A program made the translations under genes and the position numbers. 64,000 bases of DNA from Paenibacillus sp. J2TS4 (GTDB lineage Bacteria; Bacillota; Bacilli; Paenibacillales; NBRC-103111): positions 496,001 through 560,000 of the forward strand of contig NZ_BOSH01000003.1 in the NCBI RefSeq assembly GCF_018403245.1, in the 5' to 3' direction. Below, piece after piece: positions 17,075 through 25,334 of the stretch. Below the pieces are notes generated by a model. The model was not told where the DNA came from. It worked only from the letters and a program-made list of their open reading frames with translations, and ran no database searches. The stretch's first letter is position 1. Each line of letters starts with the position of its first letter.

Positions 17075-18835
17075 TTAATTGATTGAGACTTGGTAAAGGC
17101 TGAACGGAAATCTCTTGAAGGATGACAGATCCCAGCCTTGCACCCTAGCGTTGACGGGCAGTATATCTGTTCTCTGGTACATGAAAATATAAGGAGGATC
17201 TTCGTTCAATTCTTTGTACAGCTCATGATAAATCGGCTTCCTTTTCTCGATATCCAGTTCCTGAATCCCCTTCAGCAGCAATTCATCCACCTTCGGATTG
17301 GAATATCCGATTTCATTCTGCGAGCCGTTCGTTCCGAATACGTTGGTGGAATCCGGGTCTTCCGTCAATTGCCACGCCAGGAAGAACATGTCAAACTCGC
17401 CTTTTTTCTGTTTTTCTTTAACCGCATTGAAATCCAGCATATCCGGCTCGAACAGGATTCCCAGGTCTCCATAGTTCTCTTGTGCAACAGGGATGATGGC
17501 TTCGTTCACCGGATTGGGGGTGGTAGCGAGGAAATGGATTTTAAACTTCACCCCATCCTTCTCGCGGATACCGTCGGCTCCGACCTTCCAGCCGGCTTCG
17601 TCAAGCAATTGAGCGGCTTTTTCCAGGTTGAATTCGTAATTTTTAATGTCATCCGTATAAGCCCAGGATACATTGGATTGCGGAATATTAATGACCTTCG
17701 CATTGCCTTGATATACGGCCTGGACAATCTCTTCCCGGTTCAAGCCGTAGGTTAACGCCTGACGGACTCGTTTATCCTTAAATTTCTCATCTTTATGATT
17801 AAAGCCGATGTATCCATACCCGTTCGTCGGGAACAAGTAAATATCCAGAAATCCTAGAGATTTAAGCAGCTCAAGATTGTCTGTGCTGACCGACACTTGA
17901 GCTTCTGCATCCGTCTCACCGGCTTGCAGCGACTGGATATTCGTATCGGTTGTAGTTACTTTGAAGATCAGCTTGGGGATCTTCGGTTTACCTTTAAAGT
18001 AATTCTCATTTGCGACAAAACGAACCTCTTGGCCGGGAATGTATGTCTCCATAATATACGGGCCAGAGCCCAGCGGCTTTTGATGAAGATTTTTCATATA
18101 GTCCAGACTGCCCTGTTTATAATCTGCGCCATAATAGTGCTTAGGAATAATGAAATCGCCTACGTTAGGCAAAGTGGATGCGCTTACTTCTGTGGTCGTG
18201 ATTTCAATCGTATGCTCATTGATGATTTTAATGCCTTCAATTTCAGAGGCTGTCCCATCCTTGTATTCTTTACCGCCCTTGATCTTGGCCTTCATAATGT
18301 CTGAAGGGCCGTCATAGGACTTGTCATGCTTAACGGTCAAGGTAAAGGCAACGTCTTCAGCAGTCAAAGGTGTTCCGTCGGTAAATTTTACGTCATCTCG
18401 TAAATAAAAGGTATAGACTAGCTTATCATCGGAGACCTCCCATTTCTCAGCAACACTAGGTTCATAAGTCCCGTCCTTCTGGACGTTGACAAGTTTGTCG
18501 AAAAGCGTATTGTTCACATAATTGTCATAAACCGTTTCGCCGTAGATCCCGTTAAATAGACCTTTGAAGTCTTCCATCCCAATGATGAGCGTGTCGGTTC
18601 GATTAGTTGCAGCAGCGGGACTTTTGGATTTGTCCGAAGCGGGAATAAATCCGTCACTAGCATTAGTCTGTTCAGGAGTTGGTGCGGCAGATGGTTCTGA
18701 AGATGGAGCGACGCTTGCGCTCGGTTCAGGACTGGCGGAATTCTCCGGCGGTTCTGCAGAGTCAGAGCCGCATGCTGCCAGAACTAGCGTCCCGGCCAAT
18801 AATACACTTAGTACAGAAGAAAACTTCCTTGACAT
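17075..18835 (-). CDS. oppA: oligopeptide-binding lipoprotein OppA
   Basis: The extracellular binding protein of the importer, 586 aa. A signal peptide ends in the lipobox LVLAAC (Cys22), so it is lipid-anchored outside the membrane. A Ser/Pro/Ala-rich linker (residues 27-60) precedes the SBP_bac_5 domain, whose landmarks are YEPSVAEKWEVSDDKLVYTF near residue 115, DVKFTDGTPLTAEDVAFT and RQALTYGLNREEIVQAVYQG. GGGAGG lies seven bases before ATG 18835. It is the first gene of the oppABCDF operon; the peptide range cannot be read from sequence. Confidence 0.93.
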   Translation of the reverse strand: MSRKFSSVLSVLLAGTLVLAACGSDSAEPPENSASPEPSASVAPSSEPSAAPTPEQTNASDGFIPASDKSKSPAAATNRTDTLIIGMEDFKGLFNGIYGETVYDNYVNNTLFDKLVNVQKDGTYEPSVAEKWEVSDDKLVYTFYLRDDVKFTDGTPLTAEDVAFTLTVKHDKSYDGPSDIMKAKIKGGKEYKDGTASEIEGIKIINEHTIEITTTEVSASTLPNVGDFIIPKHYYGADYKQGSLDYMKNLHQKPLGSGPYIMETYIPGQEVRFVANENYFKGKPKIPKLIFKVTTTDTNIQSLQAGETDAEAQVSVSTDNLELLKSLGFLDIYLFPTNGYGYIGFNHKDEKFKDKRVRQALTYGLNREEIVQAVYQGNAKVINIPQSNVSWAYTDDIKNYEFNLEKAAQLLDEAGWKVGADGIREKDGVKFKIHFLATTPNPVNEAIIPVAQENYGDLGILFEPDMLDFNAVKEKQKKGEFDMFFLAWQLTEDPDSTNVFGTNGSQNEIGYSNPKVDELLLKGIQELDIEKRKPIYHELYKELNEDPPYIFMYQRTDILPVNARVQGWDLSSFKRFPFSLYQVSIN

Positions 18836-19253
18836 TTAGCAGCCTCCCTTTAAGTTATATTTTTGACACTATCTCTAAATTATCAGAATAGCCTGCAAAA
18901 GTTTGTCGAATTATGTAGTCTCCAGGAAATAATTTTTTCAGATATTCATAATCAAGGAGAAACTTTATTACTTTAAAGCGTAACATCCAAAAAGTGGAAT
19001 TTATAGCATGGCCTTTCCATAAGCATATTTTTCAGTGTTTTTCTAAGAGGGGAGATTGCATGCGAGTGGCTGGATTAATAAGAAGAGAATGAGAAGGAAA
19101 TATGGTAAGATTAAGGAAAAAGAAAGTCTTATGAGTCCAGCTTCTAAGGAGAATCCTGGTTTTTTAGTTCTAAGTGCCTATGATCTCGATAAATAGTATT
19201 CGGAGAGCAAGCTGACGTACATGAACTCTCACTAAAAACATGGAGGGTTGAAT
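18836..19253. other. intergenic region between divergent oppA and the epimerase gene
   Basis: About 418 bp of AT-rich sequence that should hold the promoters of both flanking units. I could not fix either promoter. A 35-codon frame (19089-19196, beginning MRRKYGKIKEKE) exists but lacks a good ribosome site, so I do not call it a gene. Confidence 0.4.
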
Positions 19254-20147
19254 ATGAAAATCGCAATCACGGGAGGAACCGGCTTTATCGGCAAGCATTT
19301 AATTCGATATTTGGCTGATCAAGGAGATGAAATCATCGTCATCTCCAGGTCTTCCAGTTCAAATGTACCGGGGGCGGAGGTGCTCTCTTGGGGAGAATTG
19401 GAAGCGGTGCCCGGACGGTTAGAGGGAGTAGACGCCATCGTTAATCTGGCGGGAGAGACTATTAACCAGAGATGGAGTCCTGCGGCCAAGGAACGAATTC
19501 TTCAATCGCGGCTTGACGCGGCAGCAGCCATAGCTCGGGCCGTAGCAAGCATGGAGCGGAAGCCGGAAGTGGTGGTGAACGGGTCGGGAATGTCAATCTA
19601 TGGAATCTCGGATGAGGAGACGTTCGACGAACGGAGCCCGGCCCGATTGACCGACTTTTTGGCAGGAGTTGTGGACCGATGGGAACAGGCAGCCGAGGAG
19701 ATTCAAGACACCCGGCTGGTAAAGCTGCGTGTCGGGCTTGTGCTTGGAGCCGACGGAGGAGCTTTTCCCCGAATGAAGCTTCCTTACAAATTAGGAGTAG
19801 GCGGACGGTTAGGCAGCGGGAAGCAATGGATGTCCTGGATACATATTGAGGATATGGTACGGCTGATCGATTTTTGTATCCGCCATCGGCAAGTAACAGG
19901 ACCGATCAACGCAACGGCCCCTCATCCGGTCATGAATGATGAATTTGGCCGGACATTGGGACGTGTCATGGGAAGGGGACACTACTTCCCGGTTCCGTCT
20001 ATTGTGTTCAAGCTGCTCTTCGGAGAATTATCCATCCTGCTGCTGGAAGGACAGAAAGTCCTTCCTTCTAAGGCTCTGCAGTACGGTTTTGATTATCGCT
20101 CCCCCGAATTGCAGCCGGCGTTGGCCAACCTGACCGCTTCTCGTTGA
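19254..20147 (+). CDS. TIGR01777-family NAD-dependent epimerase
   Basis: A 297-aa extended short-chain dehydrogenase of the TIGR01777 (YfcH/YfhF-like) family, often annotated as a SulA homologue; the substrate is not established. Seen: N-terminal Rossmann motif ITGGTGFIGKHL, DAIVNLAGETINQRWSPAAK, NGSGMSIYG, LRVGLVLGADGGAF, GGRLGSGKQWMSWIHIEDMV, and the C-terminal DUF1731 segment ending in VLPSKALQYGFDYRSPEL. ATG 19254 is six bases after TGGAGGG; a TTG at 19248 abuts that site and is unlikely. It appears to be a single gene. Confidence 0.9.
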   Translation: MKIAITGGTGFIGKHLIRYLADQGDEIIVISRSSSSNVPGAEVLSWGELEAVPGRLEGVDAIVNLAGETINQRWSPAAKERILQSRLDAAAAIARAVASMERKPEVVVNGSGMSIYGISDEETFDERSPARLTDFLAGVVDRWEQAAEEIQDTRLVKLRVGLVLGADGGAFPRMKLPYKLGVGGRLGSGKQWMSWIHIEDMVRLIDFCIRHRQVTGPINATAPHPVMNDEFGRTLGRVMGRGHYFPVPSIVFKLLFGELSILLLEGQKVLPSKALQYGFDYRSPELQPALANLTASR

Positions 20148-20166
20148 CAATGAGGTTAGTATTTAT

Positions 20167-20290
20167 CCCGATTTTTGTATTATCGGGTTAAGACCCCCAC
20201 CTCTATAGGCGGGCTCTAAATCAGGTGGAGTAGAGTCTCCATCTGATTACTCGATGTTCAGCTAAGCTGAACGAGTTCACTTTCACCCGT
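20167..20290 (+). ncRNA. structured intergenic element, possible solo IS200/IS605 end or omegaRNA-like
   Basis: Stacked hairpins follow one another: CCCGAT/ATCGGG (20167-20187); a weaker CCCCACCT/AGGCGGG pair (about 20194-20213); ATCAGGTGGAG/CTCCATCTGAT (20220-20247); and ACTCG-GTTCAGC/GCTGAAC-CGAGT (20249-20276). The order and sequence style resemble the right ends of IS605-group elements, where the omegaRNA of TnpB lies, but no TnpA or TnpB frame is present. Strand and identity are inferred from this resemblance. It could instead be a 5' leader for the operon starting at 20404. Confidence 0.4.
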
Positions 20291-20403
20291 AAATACTATA
20301 CCGTACTATGTGCTGAATTAAGGACCACTTAAAGACTTGTCTTTATATAGAGCGGTACACTAAAATGAAGATATTACTAATGATTTGCGAAGGGAGAACT
20401 CTT

Positions 20404-21423
20404 ATGAAAACGGTACAAGAACTGGAAGCAAAGCTGGCCGAGCCATCCGCGGCTTTAGTTAAAGAAATCGCTGAGCTGGACGGCGATATTATGCTGCTGG
20501 GTGTCGGCGGTAAAATGGGACCGAGTCTGGCTCGATTGGCTATGAACGCTATTAAGGAAGCTGGAGTGAGCAAAAAGGTCATCGGAGCCTCCCGTTTCTC
20601 GTCGGGTACGCTTAAAGAGGAATTAGAAGCGGACGGAGTGGAAACGATTACGGTCGACCTGCTGAACGATGACCAACTGCAAGCTTTGCCGGATGTGAAA
20701 AACATTATTTATATGGCGGGAAATAAGTTTGGAACGAAGGGGAATGAGCATTTTACCTGGGCTATGAACGCTTACCTGCCTGGCCGTGTAGCGGAGAAAT
20801 ATAAAAACTCGCGGATTGTCGCATTCTCCACCGGCAACATCTATCCTTTGACCAGGGTGATCGATGGCGGTGCTACGGAAGCGGGCACTTCTCCGAATCC
20901 TAATGGGGAGTACGGACAGTCCAGCCTGGGACGCGAGCGGGTATTTGAATATTTTTCACATAAATATGGGACACCGCTATCTATTTTCCGTTTGAATTAT
21001 GCCATAGACTTAAGGTATGGCGTCCTGCTTGAAATTGCCCGGGCTGTCAAGGAAGGAAGAGAAGTAGACGTAACGATGGGCCACGCCAATGTAATCTGGC
21101 AAGGGGATGCCAATGAGATGGCTATTCGTTCGTTGACCGTGGCAAGCAATCCTCCCAACGTGCTTAACGTAACCGGTCCGGAGACGATTTCTCTCCGCTG
21201 GGTGGCGAAGGAGTTCGCGAGCCGGTTCGGGCTTGAAGCCAAAATTGTAGGGCAAGAAGCGGACACCGCTCTCCTCAGCAACTCTACTAAAGCAATGAAG
21301 ACCTTCGGCTATCCGAGAGTGTCCTTGATGCAAATGATCGATTGGATCGCCGAATGGGTCGAAGCAGACGGCGCAACCTGGGATAAGCCGACTCATTTCC
21401 AAGAAAGAGAGGGGAATTACTAA
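20404..21423 (+). CDS. NAD-dependent epimerase/dehydratase, first gene of a catabolic operon
   Basis: A 339-aa extended short-chain dehydrogenase. It has an unusual N-terminal lead (MKTVQELEAKLAEPSAALVK) before the nucleotide loop LLGVGGKMGPSLARLA, then NIIYMAGNKFG, VAFSTGNIYPL and a late sugar-epimerase-like C-terminus (LNVTGPETISLRWVAKEFA). The usual YxxxK is not obvious: YGQSSLGRERV sits where it would be expected, with Ser in the lysine region. ATG 20404 has AAGGGAGA before it; an ATG at 20365 lacks a site. It is separated by two bases from the DapA-like gene. Its reaction is unknown. Confidence 0.8.
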   Translation: MKTVQELEAKLAEPSAALVKEIAELDGDIMLLGVGGKMGPSLARLAMNAIKEAGVSKKVIGASRFSSGTLKEELEADGVETITVDLLNDDQLQALPDVKNIIYMAGNKFGTKGNEHFTWAMNAYLPGRVAEKYKNSRIVAFSTGNIYPLTRVIDGGATEAGTSPNPNGEYGQSSLGRERVFEYFSHKYGTPLSIFRLNYAIDLRYGVLLEIARAVKEGREVDVTMGHANVIWQGDANEMAIRSLTVASNPPNVLNVTGPETISLRWVAKEFASRFGLEAKIVGQEADTALLSNSTKAMKTFGYPRVSLMQMIDWIAEWVEADGATWDKPTHFQEREGNY

Positions 21424-21425
21424 TC

Positions 21426-22496
21426 ATGGCCCAACGCAAAGAATTAACTCCAGATCAGTTGAAAGCCTTGCATGAAGGCTTGGCCATTCCTGCTCATCCG
21501 CTCGCTTTGGATGAGAACCGGAAATTCGACGAGCGCCGTCAAAGAGCGCTTACCCGATATTATATCGCGTCGGGGGCCGGCGGTGTAGCCGTAGGCGTCC
21601 ATTCCACCCAATTTGAAATCCGGGATAAGGATGTCAATTTGTTGGAACCGGTCTTGCGGCTCGCTGCGGAGGAAGTAGATCGGGCGAAGCTGGATCGTCC
21701 CTTCCTGAAAATTGCGGGGATTTGCGGCCCTACGGAGCAAGCCATTGCTGAAGCCGAGCTGGCCGTTAGCCTTGGCTATGACATGGGACTGCTAAGCATG
21801 GGAGGTCTGCAGGATTGGACGGAGGAGCAAATTCTCGAGAGAACTCGCGCGATTGCCGAGTTGATCCCGGTATTCGGCTTCTACCTGCAACCTTCAGTCG
21901 GCGGCCGGATCTTCAGCTTCCGCTTCTGGGAGCAGTTTGCCAACATTCCCGGAGTGGCGGCGATCAAAATGGCCCCGTTCAATCGCTATCAAACGATTGA
22001 CGTCGTAAGAGCGGTATGTTACTCCGATCGGCGCGACGAAATTGCGCTGTATACCGGAAATGATGACAATATCGTCACCGATCTGCTGACATCTTATCGT
22101 TTCCAGGTGGACGGTCAGACGGTAGAGAAGAAGATTGTCGGCGGGCTGCTCGGGCATTGGGCCGTGTGGACCAAGAATGCGGTGGAATTGCTGGAAGAAA
22201 TCAAGCAGGTTCGGGATAATGAACAGCTATCGGCGGACTGGTTGACGCGGAATATCGAAGTGACGGAAGCCAATGCCGCGTTCTTCGATCCGGCGCATCA
22301 CTTTGCCGGCTGTATTCCCGGCATTCACGAGGTGCTGAGACGCCAAGGACTCCTCGAGGGCCGCTGGTGTCTTAACCCGGAAGAGGAATTGTCTCCGGGA
22401 CAAATGGAAGAAATCGACCGGGTGTACCGAGATTACCCACATTTGAACGACGACGAGTTCGTGAAGCGTCATTTGAACGAATGGCTGGCGCAATAA
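21426..22496 (+). CDS. dihydrodipicolinate synthase (DapA) superfamily lyase
   Basis: A 356-aa class I aldolase-fold protein, longer than DapA or NanA (about 290-300). The Schiff-base lysine is probably Lys181 in GVAAIKMAP, with the partner tyrosine Tyr153 in GFYLQP. The usual GTTGE loop is replaced by AVGVHSTQFE at 55-64, so it is neither true DapA nor a typical sialate lyase. It sits between the epimerase and the serine dehydratase genes, suggesting that it dehydrates or cleaves a sugar-acid-like or amino-acid-like intermediate. The substrate is unknown. Confidence 0.82.
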   Translation: MAQRKELTPDQLKALHEGLAIPAHPLALDENRKFDERRQRALTRYYIASGAGGVAVGVHSTQFEIRDKDVNLLEPVLRLAAEEVDRAKLDRPFLKIAGICGPTEQAIAEAELAVSLGYDMGLLSMGGLQDWTEEQILERTRAIAELIPVFGFYLQPSVGGRIFSFRFWEQFANIPGVAAIKMAPFNRYQTIDVVRAVCYSDRRDEIALYTGNDDNIVTDLLTSYRFQVDGQTVEKKIVGGLLGHWAVWTKNAVELLEEIKQVRDNEQLSADWLTRNIEVTEANAAFFDPAHHFAGCIPGIHEVLRRQGLLEGRWCLNPEEELSPGQMEEIDRVYRDYPHLNDDEFVKRHLNEWLAQ

Positions 22497-22528
22497 GGTA
22501 ACGCCCACCAAGAGCGGAGGGGTATTCC

Positions 22529-23203
22529 ATGCGGTTTAAAGATGTGTTTTCTATAATCGGGCCGGCTATGATCGGTCCCTCCAGCTCGCATACGGCAGGG
22601 GCTATTCGTCTTGGACGGGTAGCCCGTCAGCTGTTTGGCGAGCTTCCTGAGAAAGCAGAGATTACTTTGTATGGTTCTTTTGCGGAAACCTATCAAGGGC
22701 ATGGGACGGATCTGGCCCTTGTCGGCGGCCTGCTGGGTTATGAAACCGATGACGAGCTAATTCCTCATTCATTGGAAGATGCGGAGCAAGCCGGGATGGA
22801 AGTCGTCTTTATCCCCAGCAACAACCCGGCCATTCATCCCAATACGGCCAAGATTACTTTGTCCGGGAACAGTAAAGAGCTTACGGTTGTCGGCTCGTCG
22901 ATAGGCGGAGGAAACATTGAGATTGTTAATGTTAACCAGTTCGATGTCAAATTCACCGGGATTTATCCTACCTTGGTCATTGCCCATCAGGACCGGCCCG
23001 GTCTTATAGCCGATATTACGGCTATACTCCGAACGGAACATGTGAATATTGGATATATGGATCTGGATCGGAAATCCCGTAACGGTGAGGCTATGACGGT
23101 GATTGAGGTGGACTCGCCGATCTCCGACAGACTGATCGAGCGGATTCGCAGTGTCGATTTGATTCATACAGTGGGGATCATTGATCTCACGGAAAGAGGA
23201 TGA
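22529..23203 (+). CDS. sdaAB: L-serine dehydratase, iron-sulfur type, beta subunit
   Basis: The beta subunit of the [4Fe-4S] L-serine ammonia-lyase, which converts serine to pyruvate and ammonia. Residues 1-140 hold the SDH beta domain (FSIIGPAMIGPSSSHTAGA), and residues 148-222 an ACT domain (LVIAHQDRPGLIADITAILRTEHVNIGYM). ATG 22529 follows GCGGAGGGG. Its stop overlaps the start of sdaAA as ATGA. Confidence 0.95.
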   Translation: MRFKDVFSIIGPAMIGPSSSHTAGAIRLGRVARQLFGELPEKAEITLYGSFAETYQGHGTDLALVGGLLGYETDDELIPHSLEDAEQAGMEVVFIPSNNPAIHPNTAKITLSGNSKELTVVGSSIGGGNIEIVNVNQFDVKFTGIYPTLVIAHQDRPGLIADITAILRTEHVNIGYMDLDRKSRNGEAMTVIEVDSPISDRLIERIRSVDLIHTVGIIDLTERG

Positions 23204-24096
23204 AGATGAGATTTCGAACGCTGAAACAATTGGCTGCTTTATGCGAGCAGGAAGGGCTCTCGATTGGAAAACTCATGGTCGAGGAGCAGGCGAAGGAGTC
23301 CGGGAGAACTCCGGAACAGGAATTTAGCAAGATGAAAAGCTATTACGAGGTCATGAAGGAAGCGGTGCGCAAAGGGCTGACCGAGGATACGACCTCGCGC
23401 AGCGGATTGACCGGACGAGACGCCCAGCGGGTCATGAGCTTCATGAACGACCATGAAGCTTCGGCGGGAAAAGAAGCCGGCCTTGCGATGGCCTATGCCC
23501 TTGCGGTTTCTGAAGTGAACGCTTCCATGGGAAGAATCATCGCCACGCCGACCGCAGGCTCCTGCGGCATTATTCCCGGTGTGTTCGTCAGCAGTCAGGA
23601 ACGCTTCGGCTGGAGCGACGATCATATGGTTGAAGGGCTGTTCTGCGCCGGGGCTATCGGCTACATTATCGCCAACAACTCTTTCGTCTCCGGGGCGGAA
23701 GGCGGCTGTCAGGCCGAAGTTGGCTCGGCCATTGGAATGGCAGCCGGAGCGATGACGGAGCTGCGTGGAGGATCGCCTTCCCAGGCGGTGCATGCCGTCG
23801 GTCTCGCGCTTAAGAATACCCTCGGGCTCATATGCGATCCGGTTGGCGGGCTGGTCGAGATCCCTTGTATCGTTCGCAACGGCTTCGGAGCCGTCAATGC
23901 GCTTGCCGCCGCGGATATGGCCTTGGCCGGAGTACGGAGTGTGATTCCTTCCGATGAGGTCGTGAGCGTCATGTATGAAGTCGGCAGCGCGATGCCGGAG
24001 AAGCACCGGGAGACGGCCAAGGGCGGATTAGCGCAGACTCCGACGGGCAAACAAATTATGAGCGAGCTGAACTTGCGAAGGAGGAAGAAGCCGTGA
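23200..24096 (+). CDS. sdaAA: L-serine dehydratase, iron-sulfur type, alpha subunit
   Basis: The catalytic subunit, 298 aa. The likely cluster ligands are Cys170 (EGGCQAEVG), Cys212 (LICDPVGG) and Cys223 (EIPCIVRN); the spacings of 42 and 11 match those of the characterised bacterial enzymes. TPTAGSCGIIPG at 116-127 is also conserved. It overlaps sdaAB by four bases and the M20 gene by four (GTGA), so the three are probably translated together. Confidence 0.95.
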   Translation: MKMRFRTLKQLAALCEQEGLSIGKLMVEEQAKESGRTPEQEFSKMKSYYEVMKEAVRKGLTEDTTSRSGLTGRDAQRVMSFMNDHEASAGKEAGLAMAYALAVSEVNASMGRIIATPTAGSCGIIPGVFVSSQERFGWSDDHMVEGLFCAGAIGYIIANNSFVSGAEGGCQAEVGSAIGMAAGAMTELRGGSPSQAVHAVGLALKNTLGLICDPVGGLVEIPCIVRNGFGAVNALAAADMALAGVRSVIPSDEVVSVMYEVGSAMPEKHRETAKGGLAQTPTGKQIMSELNLRRRKKP

Positions 24097-25295
24097 GCAC
24101 TCGAATAGCCGAACAGGAACTGCTGGATATGGGGAAGCAAATAGAGGCGCAATTGATCGAATTCCGCCGCGACTTGCATCGCCATCCCGAGCTTAGCCTG
24201 CAGGAGGCGCGTACCGCAGGGAAGGTGGCGGAGGCGCTGAGCGGGCTGGGTCTTAACGTGCGCTCAGGAGTGGGAGGCCACGGTCTTGTCGCTGATTTGA
24301 CCGGCACTGCTCCGGGGCCGGTCATTGCCCTGCGCGCGGATATGGACGCTTTGCCGATCGAGGAGGAAAGCGGGGTGCCGTTCGCTTCCGAGGTGAAGGG
24401 CGTTATGCACGCCTGCGGCCATGACGCTCATACGGCGATCTTGCTCGGAGCGGCGCGTATCCTATCTTCCCGCCGGGAGAGCTTTAGCGGTACCGTTCGC
24501 TTCCTGTTCCAGGCGGCCGAGGAGATCAATGCCGGAGCGAAGGCGATGATCCAAGACGGTGCCCTCGAAGGAGTGGATGAAATATACGGGCTGCACAATT
24601 TACCTACTCTGTCCGCAGGTAAAGTCGCTACCCGTTACGGCTCCCTGATGGGCTCGGTGGACCGGCTGGAGATTATGCTGGAGGGCCGCGGAGGCCACGG
24701 CGCAATCCCCGATAAGAGCATCGATCCGGTTGTCGCCGCCTCGGCTATCGTTATGGGACTTCAGACGGCGGTCAGCCGGGAGGTGTCTCCCTTTGAGCCG
24801 GTAGTGGTCACTATTGGAAGCATCCATGCAGGGGAAGCGAACAATGTCATCCCTCACCGGGCGGTAATGACCGGAACGGTCAGAACTTTTTCCCCGGCGG
24901 TACAGAGTGGAATGAAAGATCGTCTGGAGCGGATCACGAAGCAGATTGCAGAAGGATACCGCTGTCAAGCGACCGTTAATTATATCGAACAGACACCGGT
25001 GCTGGTTAGTACAGAGGAATGTGTGGAGCATGTGGAAGGAACAGTAGATCGGCTGATCGGACGGGAAAATCGGGTAGAGGCCGCGCCTACGATGGCCGGA
25101 GAAGACTTCTCCGTCTACCTGAAGCATGTGCCGGGCTGCTTCTTCTGGCTAGGCTCCGGTCCGGAGAAGGATGCAGAACAAGCATATGGGCTGCATCATC
25201 CTCAATTTTCAATCAATGAACAATGCATAGCTTTGGGTGCATCATTGCTGTCAGCCATTGCAACGGATCGGCTGATCAGGCAAAATGAGAGATAA
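24093..25295 (+). CDS. M20-family amidohydrolase (HipO/AbgB-like)
   Basis: A 400-aa metal-dependent hydrolase of amide bonds, in the family of hippurate hydrolase and N-acyl-amino-acid deacylases. Seen: DLHRHPELSLQEARTA near residue 27, LRADMDALPIEEESGVPF at 80-97, the metal site MHACGHDAHTAILLGAA around Cys108/His110, FLFQAAEEINAGAKAMI, YGLHNLP, and the C-terminal AGEDFSVYLKHVPGCFFWLG. It starts at GTG 24093 with GAAGGAGGAAG before it. As the last gene of the serine-dehydratase operon it may release an amino acid, possibly serine, from an N-acylated compound. That role is inference. Confidence 0.88.
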   Translation: MSTRIAEQELLDMGKQIEAQLIEFRRDLHRHPELSLQEARTAGKVAEALSGLGLNVRSGVGGHGLVADLTGTAPGPVIALRADMDALPIEEESGVPFASEVKGVMHACGHDAHTAILLGAARILSSRRESFSGTVRFLFQAAEEINAGAKAMIQDGALEGVDEIYGLHNLPTLSAGKVATRYGSLMGSVDRLEIMLEGRGGHGAIPDKSIDPVVAASAIVMGLQTAVSREVSPFEPVVVTIGSIHAGEANNVIPHRAVMTGTVRTFSPAVQSGMKDRLERITKQIAEGYRCQATVNYIEQTPVLVSTEECVEHVEGTVDRLIGRENRVEAAPTMAGEDFSVYLKHVPGCFFWLGSGPEKDAEQAYGLHHPQFSINEQCIALGASLLSAIATDRLIRQNER

Positions 25296-25334
25296 CGACT
25301 ATTCCTTTATCTCAAAGTTGGAGGCACGTAGCTG

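Noticed and set aside
21426..22496. DapA-family protein as the missing sialate lyase NanA
   Set aside because: It is about 60 residues longer, lacks the GTTGE-type loop, and sits in an operon with serine dehydratase rather than with nanE.
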